From JBDHUJ01 sp039809105 (GTDB taxonomy: Bacteria; Patescibacteriota; Saccharimonadia; Saccharimonadales; UBA4665), in contig JBDHUJ010000004.1 in assembly GCA_039809105.1 (NCBI GenBank), positions 1-56,437 of the forward strand: a stretch of DNA of 56,437 nucleotides, written 5' to 3'. Made by a program: the position numbers and the translations under genes. Position 1 is the first letter of the stretch. Every line of letters begins with the position of its first letter. Of this stretch, positions 39,257 to 47,372 are shown piece after piece. The notes below the pieces were generated by a model. That model saw only the letters and a list, made by a program, of their open reading frames with translations. It had not been told where the DNA came from and ran no database searches.

Positions 39257-40755
39257 CCGGAAAAGTAATCGGTTTTGACGTGGCTGCTCGGTACACCTTT
39301 GCTGCGGAGCACTGCTTTGGCGGACGACACGAAGGCTGGCGGCCCAGAAGCGTAGAACTGCGCATCGGCTACGTCAACCTCGGCACGATCCAAAATGTCA
39401 CCGCTCAAATAGCCGGTTTCGCCTCGCCATGCTTCGTCCGGCTGGCTGACGACGGGGACGACGCGCAGCGGAATGGTCTGGGAGGCGAGCGCAAAGAAGT
39501 CCGACCAGACAAGCGCCTCGGGTGTGCGAACGCAGTAAATGAGCGTCACGGGATGCTGGCTTTTGGTTTCAACCATGTGCTGGAGCATAGCGCGGAACGG
39601 AGTGATGCCGATGCCACCAGCCAGAAAGACAATCGGCCGCTGTGAATCGTCGAGTGTGAAATCGCCGCCGAGATAGGTGGCATGCAGAACCGTTTCGGGT
39701 GGGGTGGCAATGAGCGCCTGCTTGAAGCTGCTGATGGGGTCGCCGTGGGTGATGCCAAGCCGCACGACGCCGGATACAGGCGTACTGGCGATGGAAAACA
39801 TACGGCGGGTGCCGTGGCTGTCGTAACCTTTGTGTGGCAGGACCAGCTCCAGGTATTGGCCGGGCTTCCAGGTGTAGGAGTCTAAAGGCTCAAACAGTAA
39901 CTCGTACGTGTTGGGTGCCATTTGATTTACTTTGCGCAGACGCAAATTCAGTCGTCGCATCGGCGAGTTTATAAAACCTATGACGTTACCGATACAAAGT
40001 GCAAGGGCGGGGGTGAGCCACCAGGCGATTTGTAGGTGCGCCAGCACTGCGACCAGCGCGGCGTATGCCAACTGCCAGCGGCGGCTGCCGGGCATGGTGA
40101 GCGGTTCGGTCAGCATTATAGTGCCAAGGAAAATGAGTGGGTAGGAAGTTATGGCGGTCTGTAGCGTACTGACTACTGGCTGATTTTGCATAATTGCTAC
40201 CACGGCAATGGTCGCCAAACTGACTGCGAAAAATACGCCAGCTAATGAAAATCGCCTAGTTTTCCATATGACCAGTCCGCCACCTGCAAGTAAAAAGGGA
40301 AGTAATGGCGGTGTCGCCACCCACCATCCGGCGTGTGCGAAACCGATGAACCCGCTGATGACAAGCGCCGCGGCCGCCGGGTTGAATATATGGCGTTTTC
40401 GCCACGCGAACACGTATTTGCTAGCCACAGCTATGAAAGCCGCCAAGGCTATACCGACGTAATCTTTCGGCTCGGTCGGCGGGATGAGCAGCAGGAACAG
40501 TATGAGTGCGGTTATGAGCCACGATTCGGGGTTGTGTTTGGTCGAAAACGTGTAGGCGAACAAACGGCTGCCAGCATACGAAGTTGCGACGATGATACCG
40601 AGTGAAGCAAGCAGCGACAAGGGTTTGTAGCTCAACACGCCAGCGGCGCTGAGCGCCAGTGCGACAACCGAAATGCCTGCCAGCACATACGCCACCAGCC
40701 GGTACATGGTAGTGCTGTTTATGAAACCTTGAGCGTACGCGCGGAGCTGCTTCAT
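39250..40755 (-). CDS. NqrB/RnfD-like membrane protein fused to a ferredoxin-NADP reductase-type domain
   Basis: A 501-aa fusion. Residues about 1-265 have around eight to ten membrane helices and resemble NqrB/RnfD (KHIFNPAAAAL-type segment HIFNPAAAALVISG near 120, and ITSYPLIFLGTIMLTEPLT near 205). Residues about 270-501 are an FNR-like FAD/NAD(P)H domain: YTWKPGQYLELVLPH, RRMFSIASTPVSG (FAD), and VFLAGGIGITPFRAMLQH (nicotinamide). It should pass electrons from cytosolic NAD(P)H across the membrane to flavinylated proteins. It is the last gene of an operon with apbE and an FMN-binding protein. Confidence 0.82.
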   Translation of the reverse strand: MKQLRAYAQGFINSTTMYRLVAYVLAGISVVALALSAAGVLSYKPLSLLASLGIIVATSYAGSRLFAYTFSTKHNPESWLITALILFLLLIPPTEPKDYVGIALAAFIAVASKYVFAWRKRHIFNPAAAALVISGFIGFAHAGWWVATPPLLPFLLAGGGLVIWKTRRFSLAGVFFAVSLATIAVVAIMQNQPVVSTLQTAITSYPLIFLGTIMLTEPLTMPGSRRWQLAYAALVAVLAHLQIAWWLTPALALCIGNVIGFINSPMRRLNLRLRKVNQMAPNTYELLFEPLDSYTWKPGQYLELVLPHKGYDSHGTRRMFSIASTPVSGVVRLGITHGDPISSFKQALIATPPETVLHATYLGGDFTLDDSQRPIVFLAGGIGITPFRAMLQHMVETKSQHPVTLIYCVRTPEALVWSDFFALASQTIPLRVVPVVSQPDEAWRGETGYLSGDILDRAEVDVADAQFYASGPPAFVSSAKAVLRSKGVPSSHVKTDYFSGY

Positions 40756-41621
40756 GTAAATAGTTGAATGTCCTTGTGCTTAGTATGACGCACTGAACCG
40801 TCGGCGTACAGTACGACGAACCGGAAATCCGCCAGACCCTGTAAACGTTCAGGCGGTACAAAAAACAGTGCGGTCGCCAGGCCATCTGCTTCCATGGCGG
40901 TTGGGGCGATAGCCCACGTCGCAAGCACATCTGCAGCCGGCTTCGAGGTGCGCGGGTCGAGTATATGGTGCCAGGCGCCATCGCCCCAGGCGCGGCGGTT
41001 GCCAGCCGAACCGCATATACTACCTTCTTGTACCGTAACTGTGCCGATGACCACGCCTGGCTGCAACGGGTGCTCCAACCCGATGGTTTCGGTGTGGCCG
41101 GCAAGGCGTATGTCACCGCCGGCATCGACGGTGTAGTCATCAGCAAGCAGTGCTGCGACTGCGTCGATGGCGAACCCTTTGCCGGCGGCGCCCACATCGA
41201 TGAGCGTCGGTTTTTTTACCTCGAGCGTGTTGCTGTGGAGGCTGAGCCGGTCGTCCCAGGCGGGCGTGGTGTGGATTGTCTTTTTCTGTCGAAGTGAATA
41301 CTGGCTGTCGTAACCTGCATCGGCGAGTGTTTGACCGATGAGCGGCGTTACGGCGCCGTCGGTCGCTTCATACAGCCGGTGATACCATTGCAGCAGCGCA
41401 CCGTCGGCAGAAGGCACTTCGTATGCGCCGGCTTTCCGTGCCATCTCGGCGACCAGCGAATCATCCCGGAAGCGTGACCAGGTCTCGTCTATCCGTTCGA
41501 GTGTGGCGTGGATAGTATGTTCGAGGTGCGGCGGAATTCCTGCCGGTCGTTCGACGACCCAGCGGGTTCCGAGGGCTTCAAACTCAAGCTTTTGCCTGGT
41601 TCTTGATGGTTTCGAGGGCAT
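40752..41621 (-). CDS. apbE: FAD:protein FMN transferase
   Basis: A 289-aa ApbE-family enzyme that attaches FMN from FAD to a Ser/Thr of target proteins. Conserved parts: LIDVGAAGKGFAIDAVAALL (about residues 139-158), VDAGGDIRLAG (about 164-174), and HHILDPRTSKPAADVLATW (about 216-234), all standard for ApbE. A lipobox or signal peptide is lacking, so membrane association may depend on partners. Start ATG 41621 overlaps the FMN-binding protein gene by 38 nt; no later start is convincing. Confidence 0.92.
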   Translation of the reverse strand: MPSKPSRTRQKLEFEALGTRWVVERPAGIPPHLEHTIHATLERIDETWSRFRDDSLVAEMARKAGAYEVPSADGALLQWYHRLYEATDGAVTPLIGQTLADAGYDSQYSLRQKKTIHTTPAWDDRLSLHSNTLEVKKPTLIDVGAAGKGFAIDAVAALLADDYTVDAGGDIRLAGHTETIGLEHPLQPGVVIGTVTVQEGSICGSAGNRRAWGDGAWHHILDPRTSKPAADVLATWAIAPTAMEADGLATALFFVPPERLQGLADFRFVVLYADGSVRHTKHKDIQLFT

Positions 41622-42066
41622 TGTTGAATCCGTTGGAGGTCAGTGATGAACCCGAAACGCGGGAAAGCGAAACGCTGTCGATATTTTTGCCGACGACCAG
41701 GCTCTTGTACCCGTTCGCGAACTGCTCTTGGTACTCGGCGGCGTCGCCGGTAGCACTGCTGGTATCGACCGAGCTGGCGGTGATGACGCCGTCTTTCAGG
41801 GTAACGGTCACGCCGATTTTTTCAGTGCCGCCAGGGCTGCTGTAGCTGCCGGTCGCAGTGTAGGTGCCGTCTTTGTATGTTGAGGAGGTACTGCTGGAAC
41901 TAGTCGTGTCGCTTGTTCCCGTAGTGCTGGTGGCGGTTTGAGAGCTCGTGCTTGTCGCAGCATTGCTGTCCGACTTTTTGCTGAGTGCGATGACCGCCGC
42001 CGTGCCGCCGGTGGCCAGCAGGGCGATGACGATGATACCGATGAGTGCTGATTTGTTCTGTGCCAT
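41584..42066 (-). CDS. Membrane-anchored FMN-binding protein (ApbE target)
   Basis: A 160-aa extracytoplasmic protein: N-terminal helix SALIGIIVIALLATGGTAAVIAL (residues 5-27), a long Ser/Thr-rich linker (about 30-62) and an FMN-binding domain with TYTATGSYSSPGGTEKIGVT. The flavinylation motif, SGATLTSNG in NqrC-like proteins, is SGSSLTSNG at 138-146, placing S141 at the FMN-bearing site. With apbE and the NqrB/RnfD-FNR gene downstream it forms a minimal transmembrane flavin electron-transfer module. GGAGG precedes ATG and TATAAT lies 30 nt upstream. Confidence 0.88.
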   Translation of the reverse strand: MAQNKSALIGIIVIALLATGGTAAVIALSKKSDSNAATSTSSQTATSTTGTSDTTSSSSTSSTYKDGTYTATGSYSSPGGTEKIGVTVTLKDGVITASSVDTSSATGDAAEYQEQFANGYKSLVVGKNIDSVSLSRVSGSSLTSNGFNNALETIKNQAKA

Positions 42067-42238
42067 GCATGCCTCCGTGAGTGATTACGCTTAATTATAC
42101 GCTATATAAAATATAGCAAGTGCTTGCTGAATACTTGCTGGAGGTACTACGGCATCGGGGCGCAGAAAGAAAGTAATGCGGGTTACAGTTTCGGGAGCCT
42201 GGGCGGGTATACTACGTACATAAAGCGAGGAGGGTGTG

Positions 42239-42958
42239 ATGGCGGACAAACCAGCGACGGATTATAGTGACCTGAAGGCAGTGTATTTGAACTGTACGCT
42301 CAAAAAATCACCGAGTGTGAGCAATACGCAGGGCCTTATAGACATCTCAGAAAAGATTTTGCGTGCCCAAAAAGTGAGTACAAAAGTTATTCGCGTAATC
42401 GACCATAATGTGGCCACTGGAGTGTACCCAGATATGCGTGAACAAGGCTGGGATTACGATGATTGGCCGGAAATATGGAAAGATGTGGCGGCTGCAGACA
42501 TCCTTATCATCGCCGGGCCAATCTGGCTGGGCGATAACAGTTCGGTCACGAAACAGGTTATAGAACGCTTGTATGCGCACAGCGGGGAACTGAACGCGGC
42601 GGGGCAGTGGACGTATTACGGCAAGGCAGGGGGGTGTTTAATCACCGGCAACGAAGATGGCGTGAAACATTGTGCGATGAATATTCTCTACAGCTTGCAA
42701 CACATCGGTTACACCATTCCGCCGCAGGCCGATGCGGGGTGGCTGGGCGACATCGGCCCCGGCCCGAGCTACCTCGACCCGGGCTCCGGTGGTCCGGAAA
42801 ACGACTTCACGAACCGCAATACCACATTCATGACGTGGAACCTTCTCCATCTCGCGCGTATGCTCAAAGACAACGGCGGCTATCCGGCGTACGGCAACTT
42901 GCCCGAAGAATGGAAGGCCGGTACCCACTTTGGTTTCGAAAACCCGGAATATCGGTAA
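42239..42958 (+). CDS. Flavodoxin-like NAD(P)H-dependent oxidoreductase
   Basis: A 239-aa FMN reductase/WrbA-like protein. LKAVYLNCTLKKSPSVSNTQ (about residues 12-31) is the phosphate-binding loop, ADILIIAGPIWLGDNSSVTK (about 84-103) and GKAGGCLITGNEDG (about 127-140) are the other FMN-contact loops. AGGAGG lies 4 nt before ATG 42239 (a GTG 3 nt earlier is possible). It is divergent from the flavinylation operon and may supply or use the same flavin pool; that link is inference. Confidence 0.85.
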   Translation: MADKPATDYSDLKAVYLNCTLKKSPSVSNTQGLIDISEKILRAQKVSTKVIRVIDHNVATGVYPDMREQGWDYDDWPEIWKDVAAADILIIAGPIWLGDNSSVTKQVIERLYAHSGELNAAGQWTYYGKAGGCLITGNEDGVKHCAMNILYSLQHIGYTIPPQADAGWLGDIGPGPSYLDPGSGGPENDFTNRNTTFMTWNLLHLARMLKDNGGYPAYGNLPEEWKAGTHFGFENPEYR

Positions 42959-43044
42959 CTTTCTGGTAAAAATGTACGCAATCATATAGCGCCTCTCCAT
43001 AGGTAGTGGTATGCCGTAGGTACAGTAAAGCGGGAGGAAAAATT

Positions 43045-43419
43045 ATGGTAGGGGCAGCAAAGGTTTCGCCGACGATAGGAGTGAGCGATTTGGTGAAAGC
43101 GACCGAATTTTACGGGGGCGTACTCGGTCTTAAGGTAGTACGGGAAAACGAATATGAAGTGGTGTACGAAAGCGGTACTAGCAACTTGGCAATTTACGTG
43201 ACTGAGTTTGCGGGGACCAACCAGGCCACGTATGCGACGTGGGAGGTCAGCGATATCGATGCCGAAGTCGAGGCATTGAAAGCAGAAAGTGTCAGTTTCG
43301 AGCACTATGAGATGCCTGGTGTGACACTCAAAGGTGAGGTGCATCTGCTGGGCGAAAGCGGAGAGAAGGCTGCGTGGTTTAAAGACCCCGACGGCAATAT
43401 CTTATGCTTGCACCAGTAG
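43045..43419 (+). CDS. VOC-family (glyoxalase/bleomycin-resistance fold) protein
   Basis: A 124-aa protein with a paired beta-alpha-beta-beta-beta fold: SPTIGVSDLVKATEFYGGVL (residues 8-27), then EKAAWFKDPDGNILCLHQ at the end, the classic VOC ending. Metal ligands are not all obvious. GGAGG precedes the ATG, which is preferred to the upstream 43006 frame. Substrate unknown. Confidence 0.85.
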   Translation: MVGAAKVSPTIGVSDLVKATEFYGGVLGLKVVRENEYEVVYESGTSNLAIYVTEFAGTNQATYATWEVSDIDAEVEALKAESVSFEHYEMPGVTLKGEVHLLGESGEKAAWFKDPDGNILCLHQ

Positions 43420-43455
43420 GTGTGCTACCGCTCGGGGAGCGTACTATAGAGGAGT

Positions 43456-43953
43456 ATGAAGACTATCCATGTTCATGACTCGCTGCAAGACTATACCTAT
43501 GTGTTAAGCAAGCCCGAAGGTGAGCAGTTTGCGGCCGATTTCAAACCGGAGCTGACGCCCAGGGGAATGTTGGAACTGGGTGTATTTGGGGCGCATTATT
43601 TTGAAGGTGAGTACGACGAGTTTCCGGAGGCTTGGTTCGCGAAGGCAAAACTGGGTGATACGCACGACCCGGCATTGAATTATTTCGGTGTCGATGCCAG
43701 CCAGAGCCGGGAAGAGTGGCAGCGCAAGGGTTGGATATACGAGGAAGACCCGCGCGGTTGGTTCCAGTGGTATTGCCGGTACTATTACGGCCGGCGGATT
43801 CCGGAAGAAGACGCGCGGCAAATACGGCGCTGGAAAAACATGACCCGTCACATCGGCCAAATCCGTGCCGCTTGCCAGCCGGGCGACGAAACATGCCGCC
43901 CCCGGCAACGGCAGGCGCTCTTGCACTGGGCGTACGACTCCCGCAAGTTATAA
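43456..43953 (+). CDS. Conserved protein of unknown function, Trp/Arg-rich family
   Basis: A 165-aa protein of a widely distributed but uncharacterised family, recognisable from LTPRGMLELGVFGAHYF (about residues 33-49), DPRGWFQWYCRYYYGRR (about 98-114) and RQRQALLHWAYDSRK at the end. The dense Trp/Tyr/Arg content suggests nucleic-acid or nucleotide contact, but no activity is established that I can name. The stop codon TAA begins within the left arm of a 30-bp inverted repeat. Confidence 0.75.
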   Translation: MKTIHVHDSLQDYTYVLSKPEGEQFAADFKPELTPRGMLELGVFGAHYFEGEYDEFPEAWFAKAKLGDTHDPALNYFGVDASQSREEWQRKGWIYEEDPRGWFQWYCRYYYGRRIPEEDARQIRRWKNMTRHIGQIRAACQPGDETCRPRQRQALLHWAYDSRKL

Positions 43954-44100
43954 TGACCAAGCCGCAAGTACCAATGACCAAGTAAGTCACAAATGTCTTG
44001 AATTACCAAATTATTCAAAGGATAGGCCAACTTCACGGGTTATTCGGCCATTAAGTACTTTGGTCATTGATTGGTCATTGGTACTTGCGGCTTGGTCATT
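43952..44100. repeat. Perfect 30-bp inverted repeat with heptad arms
   Basis: 43952-43981 is the exact reverse complement of 44071-44100. The right arm reads TTGGTCA TTGGTAC TTGCGGC TTGGTCA (44071-44098), four heptads sharing TTG at the start. An additional TTGGTCA lies at 44060-44066. The 89-nt loop holds no gene. The element overlaps the stop of the preceding gene. Confidence 0.85.
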
Positions 44101-44192
44101 CCATAGCGTTGCTTTCAGTTTTGCAAAATGGCTACCAGTACTATTGTTATTTGCTACAATGAAGAGAATAACTTTAGGAGGCAGTGCGGCGC

Positions 44193-46934
44193 GTGGCAAA
44201 GAAGACGAACAAACCGGCCGAACCGGCAAACCCCAGTGCGACACCGCATAACCTGCAGAAATTCAGCCTGTTCTTTTTTACGCGTCCGCGGCTAACGGCC
44301 ATTTTGGCGCTGCTGGTCGTCTGTTTCGGCATCCTCAGCTACACCACGCTCCTTCGCCGCGAAGGTTTCCCGAGTATCAATACGCCATACGCTATGGGGC
44401 AGGGCACATACTTCGTAAACAGCCCGGCTACGGTCGACCGCGAGGTCGCCAAGCCGCTCAGCGACTTCCTGCTCAAACAGCCCGAAGTCAAGACGGTCCA
44501 AGCGCAGAGCTTCGCCAATTTCTACACAGTGGTCGTGGCGTATAAAGAAAACGTCGATTCCGCAACCGAAACCACCAAACTGCAAGATGAGATAAAATCT
44601 CAGAATATTCTACCCGAAGCGGCAACGCTCAACTTCCAGCCGTTCCAGTTTGGCTTTACGCAGGATGGTGACGACGCGGTGATTTCGCTGGCCGACAAGT
44701 CTGGCAAACTCACTACCAAACAGTTGACGGCCGAAGCCACCGAGGCGACCCAGTTCCTAACCAACCAGCACCTGAGTCTAGTCGACAAATTTCACACTAT
44801 AAGCCAGTTCGAAACCGGTTCTGCCGGACAGGTCGAACAAAAGAGTTTCGAGCGGTTCGGTACCCGTGAAAGCGGCGAAACACAGTTCTTCAACGCCGTG
44901 CTTATCGGTGTAAAGGTCAACAAAGGCGCCGACTATATAAAGCTCGACAAACAACTCAGCAGCGCCGTTTCGGCCTACAACCAACAGGCGGGCGACGGCA
45001 CCAAAGCGTTCATAAGCGAAAGCTACGCGCCGAGCATCCGGCAGCAGGTCGGGGAACTACAAAAGACGTTGCTAGAGGGTTTGCTGGCGGTGCTTATCGT
45101 CGGTTCTATTATCATCGCGTTCCGCGCGTCCATCATCACGGTGTTGTCTATGCTTACGGTGCTGGCGACGACCATCGGCATTTTATACCTCATCGGCTAT
45201 ACGCTGAACACCATTACGCTGTTTTCGCTCATTTTGGGCCTGAGCCTCATCGTCGACGATACCATCATTATGGTCGAAGCGCTGGACGCGCGTAGGCGGC
45301 GGAGTACCGACCGCAACGAAATCGTCCAGACGTCGGTCGGTAAAGTCGGCCGGGCGATGATTGCCGCTACCAGTACGGCTGCGCTCAGCTTTGCACCGCT
45401 TATTTTCGTCGGCGGTATCATCGGAAGCTTCATCCGTCAGCTGCCTATTACCATCATCATTGCGCTCGTCACCAGCCTGATGGTAGCGCTGGTTATCATC
45501 CCGCTGTACGCGCGGTTCCTGCTGCTCGGCAAGAAGCAACTGGGTACGCACGCCGAGCGCGAAGTCGCTTCTAACTTCGAAGCCAAAGTCGCTCGCGGTA
45601 TATCGGCGCCGATGTTGTGGGCGCAGCATAGCAAACTTAAACTGGCTGGCGTCGGATTCGTGGCCATACTTATCAGCCTATTGTTCATAGGCGGTGGTGG
45701 CTACTTGTTCAGTAAAGTTACGTTCAACATATTCCCGCCTAGCAAAGACAGCAACCAGTTGTTAACGACGCTGCAGTTCCCGGCGGGCACCACCTTGCAG
45801 CAGGCCGAAGCGACGACCGACCGTGCGAACCAGATTATTGCGAAAACTATCGGCGATAATTTCGTACAATCCACCATGTCGACCAACCAGGGCGAGGCGA
45901 ACGCACAGAGTGCTTCGACTACTATCGACCTGACCGACTACAACTCGCGCAGCCTGACGGCGCCGGACATCATCGCCCAGCTGAAAGATGCCTTCAAAGA
46001 CTTCGAAGGCGCCAAGTTTACCGCCAGCAGCCTGGATGTCGGGCCGCCCGGAGCGGACTTCACCGTCCAGGTTGCCACCGACGCCGACCGGCAGGCTGCC
46101 GAAAAGCTGGCCAATGACGTAGCCGCATACCTGAAGACCACGCAACTGAAGCGCATCGACGGTTCGGTCGTAAAGGTCGAATCGGTCGAGGTCGCCAACA
46201 GCGACGTGTACACGCGGGACGATGGTAAGGCGTTCATCGCCGTCACCGTAAAGTTTGCCGATAGCGACACGACTACCATCGTGACACTTGCCAAAGACGC
46301 GGTCAGCAAAGAGTTTACGGCCGAAAAGGTGAAGTCCTACGGCTTGCCGGCCGACACGCTCAGCTACAATGCAGGCCAAGAAGACGAAAACCAAGACAGT
46401 TTCAAAACCATGGCCTATGCGTTCCCGATTCTGCTGCTTGTCATTTACATATTGCTGGCCGTGCAGTTCCGCAGTTTGCTTCAGCCATTGCTCATTTTCA
46501 TGGCGATTCCATTCAGCTTGTTCGGAATCACGCTTGGGCTGTACCTGACGCACAATGCGTTCAGCTTCTTCGCTATGCTTGGCTTCTTCGCGCTCATCGG
46601 CCTGAGTATAAAAAATACCATCCTGCTCGTCGACTATGCGAACCAATCGCGCAGGGCAGGGATGAACCCGGTGGATGCGGCGCACGAAGCGTTGGCACAG
46701 CGGTTCCGCCCGCTTATCGCTACCAGCCTGACGGCCATATTCTCGCTGATACCGCTCGCAATCTCGAGCCCATTCTGGCAAGGGCTCTGCGTAGTACTCA
46801 TCTTCGGTCTGCTTTCCAGCACATTCCTGGTCATAACAGTCTTCCCATACTACTACCTGGGCGGTGAATTCCTGCGTGGCGTCTTCCGCCGCCGGATTTC
46901 CAGCCCCATAAAGCGCAAGTTCTCCCGCGCGTAA
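44193..46934 (+). CDS. RND-superfamily efflux transporter (HAE-like, compact)
   Basis: A 913-aa proton-driven exporter with the RND plan: helix 1 (about residues 25-45), a large external loop, a helix 2-6 bundle (about 290-450), second external loop (about 500-730), and helices 8-12 (about 740-900). Helix 4 carries the proton-relay acid pair in LSLIVDDTIIMVEAL. It is shorter than Gram-negative AcrB (about 1050 aa). No periplasmic adaptor or outer-membrane factor is nearby, which suits a monoderm cell. AGGAGG at 44176-44181 is 11 nt before GTG 44193; GTG 44184 is in frame but too close. Confidence 0.88.
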   Translation: MAKKTNKPAEPANPSATPHNLQKFSLFFFTRPRLTAILALLVVCFGILSYTTLLRREGFPSINTPYAMGQGTYFVNSPATVDREVAKPLSDFLLKQPEVKTVQAQSFANFYTVVVAYKENVDSATETTKLQDEIKSQNILPEAATLNFQPFQFGFTQDGDDAVISLADKSGKLTTKQLTAEATEATQFLTNQHLSLVDKFHTISQFETGSAGQVEQKSFERFGTRESGETQFFNAVLIGVKVNKGADYIKLDKQLSSAVSAYNQQAGDGTKAFISESYAPSIRQQVGELQKTLLEGLLAVLIVGSIIIAFRASIITVLSMLTVLATTIGILYLIGYTLNTITLFSLILGLSLIVDDTIIMVEALDARRRRSTDRNEIVQTSVGKVGRAMIAATSTAALSFAPLIFVGGIIGSFIRQLPITIIIALVTSLMVALVIIPLYARFLLLGKKQLGTHAEREVASNFEAKVARGISAPMLWAQHSKLKLAGVGFVAILISLLFIGGGGYLFSKVTFNIFPPSKDSNQLLTTLQFPAGTTLQQAEATTDRANQIIAKTIGDNFVQSTMSTNQGEANAQSASTTIDLTDYNSRSLTAPDIIAQLKDAFKDFEGAKFTASSLDVGPPGADFTVQVATDADRQAAEKLANDVAAYLKTTQLKRIDGSVVKVESVEVANSDVYTRDDGKAFIAVTVKFADSDTTTIVTLAKDAVSKEFTAEKVKSYGLPADTLSYNAGQEDENQDSFKTMAYAFPILLLVIYILLAVQFRSLLQPLLIFMAIPFSLFGITLGLYLTHNAFSFFAMLGFFALIGLSIKNTILLVDYANQSRRAGMNPVDAAHEALAQRFRPLIATSLTAIFSLIPLAISSPFWQGLCVVLIFGLLSSTFLVITVFPYYYLGGEFLRGVFRRRISSPIKRKFSRA

Positions 46935-47258
46935 ATGCTCCCGTCATTCCGGGCTTGACCCGGAATCCAATGCCTTTCCTAAAATATCTCGTTACTTTTG
47001 AATCGCAAAAGTAACCAAAACTCCCCGGCTAGGCTCCAGGCACTCGGTCAGTGTTGTCGAAGCCGACAACCGTTTTGACAACTAGCGACGGGGAGTCGCG
47101 TCGGACAGTCAAAACGTTCCTACGGCTAAAGCCTCGGAAGAGTTGTCGTTTCGACCAACACTGAGCCGGGCACCTTCCGAATAGCCGGCAATAGTGGTAT
47201 GGTCCTCACGGACCACTATTTGACGACATTCCCGCGAAGCGGGAATAGGAAATGAAAG
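46935..47258. other. Long gene-free region with repeats between RND gene and terminator
   Basis: Holds a GTCATTCCGGGCTTGACCCGG palindrome (46943-46967), a TTACTTTTGAATCGCAAAAGTAA hairpin (46992-47014), paired stretches ACTCCCCG...CGGGGAGT (about 47021-47097) and CACTCGGTCAGTGTTG with CAACACTGAG (47040-47165), and the hairpins GGTCC-TCAC-GGACC and ATTCCCGC-GAA-GCGGGAAT (near 47229-47247). The multi-branched pairing around 47015-47175 resembles a dispersed repeat seen in other bacteria. No ORF is convincing. Confidence 0.55.
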
Positions 47259-47291
47259 AATATCCTCGGATTCATTCCGAGGATATTTTTA
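47259..47291 (+). terminator. Intrinsic terminator with 12-bp stem
   Basis: AATATCCTCGGA (47259-47270), loop TTCAT, TCCGAGGATATT (47276-47287) followed by TTTAT. It is the best terminator for the RND transcript, about 330 nt after its stop. The minus strand is not T-rich after the stem. Confidence 0.8.
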
Positions 47292-47340
47292 TAGTTGTCA
47301 GGAAAGAGCAGCCCGAGTCCGCCGCGGTGACCCTGGCGCG

Positions 47341-47368
47341 ATGAGAGAACCTATCTCGGTTCTCTCAT
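47341..47368 (-). terminator. Hairpin after the Rpf-like gene
   Basis: ATGAGAGAACC (47341-47351) pairs with GGTTCTCTCAT (47358-47368), an 11-bp stem with a 6-nt loop, 5 nt beyond the stop codon of the minus-strand gene. No T-run follows. Confidence 0.5.
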
Positions 47369-47372
47369 TACT

